A DNA stretch of 5,768 nt from Pseudomonadota bacterium (lineage in GTDB: Bacteria > Pseudomonadota > Alphaproteobacteria > Rhodospirillales > Casp-alpha2): NCBI GenBank assembly GCA_022563215.1, contig JADFNT010000121.1, positions 1 through 5,768 on the forward strand, in the 5' to 3' direction. Shown one piece after another: positions 5,054 to 5,768 of this stretch (position 1 is its first letter; every line of letters starts with the position of its first letter). The translations under genes were made by a program, and so were the position numbers. Below the pieces are notes generated by a model. That model was given only the letters and a program-made list of their open reading frames with translations. It ran no database searches and was not told where the DNA came from.

Positions 5054-5659
5054 TCAGACGACCATGCTGATCGGCGTTTCGATCTGACGCAGCACCGAGG
5101 CGATGCGCTCGCTCTGTTCGACGAGGTCGGCGCGCGCCGCGTTGTGGCGGCGTTGGAAGTCGGCCCGGTCGTCCCACAGGCGGACGAAGTCGCGGGGCCG
5201 GTCCGGGTCCGCCCGCTCGCCGGTCAGGGCGCCGATGGTGCGGTCGAAATCGGGATGCAGTTCGGGCTGGAAGGCGAGGGCCGAATAGTCGTCGAAGGAA
5301 ATCGCCCCGGTGGCATAGAGGTCGAGGCTGAGCTCCGACATCTGGCGCGGCGACAGGTGATGGGTGTCGACGTCGCCGATCAGTTCATAAATGGCCGAGC
5401 GCACTTTCAACACCGGTTTCGCCGCTCCGCCGCCGCCAACGCCGGGCGGCTCCTTCGCCGCCGGCAGGGCGGGGAGGTTTTTTTCAGGCGCGGGCGCCTT
5501 CACCGCCCTCTCGGCCACGGCCTTGACCGCTTTCGGGGCCTCCCCGGGGATCACCACTGGGGCGGCCGGGGGGGGCTGGCGCCCGGGCCCGGGGGCGGAC
5601 GGCGAAGTGTCGGACCTGGTGAACAGATCGGCGTAAAAGGACTTGTTGTCGATCCGCAT
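5054..5659 (-). CDS. Hypothetical protein with Pro/Ala-rich N-terminal half
   Basis: I do not recognise a named family (201 aa). There is no signal peptide or membrane segment. Residues 1-15 (MRIDNKSFYADLFTR) look conserved-like. Residues 16-82 are a Pro/Ala/Lys/Gly-rich low-complexity linker. Residues 83-195 look like a compact, mostly helical domain with YELIGDVDTHHLSPRQMSEL, ISFDDYSALAFQPELHPDFD and ERADPDRPRDFVRLWDDRAD. The final helix (167-193) is charged and could be a short coiled coil. The start is firm: AGGAGGAG (complement of 5665-5672) lies about 7 nt before ATG. The gene converges on the SPOR lipoprotein gene with 7 bp between stop codons. A possible gene end at 5732 upstream on the same strand suggests it may be a downstream member of an operon. 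A cytoplasmic location is inferred from the lack of export signals. Confidence 0.8.
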   Translation of the reverse strand: MRIDNKSFYADLFTRSDTSPSAPGPGRQPPPAAPVVIPGEAPKAVKAVAERAVKAPAPEKNLPALPAAKEPPGVGGGGAAKPVLKVRSAIYELIGDVDTHHLSPRQMSELSLDLYATGAISFDDYSALAFQPELHPDFDRTIGALTGERADPDRPRDFVRLWDDRADFQRRHNAARADLVEQSERIASVLRQIETPISMVV

Positions 5660-5672
5660 TTTTTCTCCTCCT

Positions 5673-5700
5673 ATTCCTTAAGCGCTGGCGATTCTTAAGC
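5673..5700. repeat. Two near-identical TTAAGC elements upstream of the 201-aa gene
   Basis: ATTCCTTAAGC (5673-5683) and ATTCTTAAGC (5691-5700) are direct repeats differing by one base insertion, with start points 18 bp apart. They lie immediately upstream of the ribosome-binding site of the minus-strand gene and contain the palindrome CTTAAG. They could be paired regulator sites; no known operator matches. Confidence 0.5.
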
Positions 5701-5705
5701 CCGGG

Positions 5706-5732
5706 GCCGGCTCGTTGACGGCGCGTGCCGGC
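5706..5732. repeat. Imperfect inverted repeat downstream of a possible gene end
   Basis: GCCGGCTCG (5706-5714) and CGTGCCGGC (5724-5732) are complementary except for one position, with a 9-nt loop. On the minus strand the hairpin overlaps the TAG at 5732-5734. It could be a weak, T-less terminator or mRNA-stabilising hairpin between the two minus-strand genes. Confidence 0.4.
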
Positions 5733-5768
5733 TAGGCGGCGGAAATGGCGTCGTCAGCGCTTTTCAGG
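5732..5768 (-). CDS. Possible C-terminal end of an upstream minus-strand gene (partial)
   Basis: Entering from the window edge on the minus strand, one frame reads LKSADDAISAA followed by TAG (5734-5732). The residues and GC-ending codons look protein-like, and the position 73 bp before the 201-aa gene would suit an operon partner. Eleven codons are too few to identify a family, and an open frame of this length occurs easily by chance. Confidence 0.3.
   Translation of the reverse strand, partial: LKSADDAISAA

Overview
The window is GC-rich DNA that most resembles an alphaproteobacterium of the Rhodospirillales type. That placement rests on the AspRS variant (motif 2 reads [16 protein letters not shown] and motif 3 [19 protein letters not shown]), on the Pro/Ala/Asp-rich secreted protein, and on codons ending mostly in G or C. 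It is an inference from sequence style, because no rRNA or other taxonomic marker is present.

Layout. (1) 1-719, minus strand: an unrecognised 204-aa single-pass membrane protein whose last ~30 residues look like the extreme C-terminus of penicillin-binding protein 2. Its amber stop is followed in the same frame by 33 more protein-like codons. (2) 720-1055: a divergent, partly AT-rich intergenic region with a perfect 10-bp hairpin, a 22-bp tandem repeat, and a promoter overlapped by an inverted repeat. (3) 1056-1586, plus: an orphan phage terminase small subunit with a short repeated Pro-rich tail. (4) 1587-1752: a compact intergenic region with three heptamers spaced exactly 10 bp apart, a pair of 15-nt hairpin-forming repeats and a candidate aspS promoter. 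(5) 1753-3627, plus: aspS, which carries two extra in-frame segments (mid-protein and C-terminal) sharing a nearly identical 20-nt palindrome-forming core. (6) 3628-3813: intergenic, with a promoter candidate. (7) 3814-5046, plus: a lipoprotein with a C-terminal SPOR domain. (8) 5054-5659, minus: an unrecognised 201-aa protein converging tail to tail with the lipoprotein gene, only 7 bp away. (9) 5660-5768: short repeats and possibly the last 11 codons of another minus-strand gene.

Functionally the window mixes housekeeping translation (AspRS, probably the relaxed-specificity type that works with GatCAB amidotransferase), envelope or division functions (SPOR lipoprotein, PBP2-like tail) and one phage-derived relic. 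The genes do not form one operon. The most unusual signals are the repeated elements read as protein inside aspS, which recall the palindromic elements found in Rickettsia genes; the PBP2-like tail with in-frame sequence beyond its stop; and the small-repeat clusters on both sides of the orphan terminase gene.
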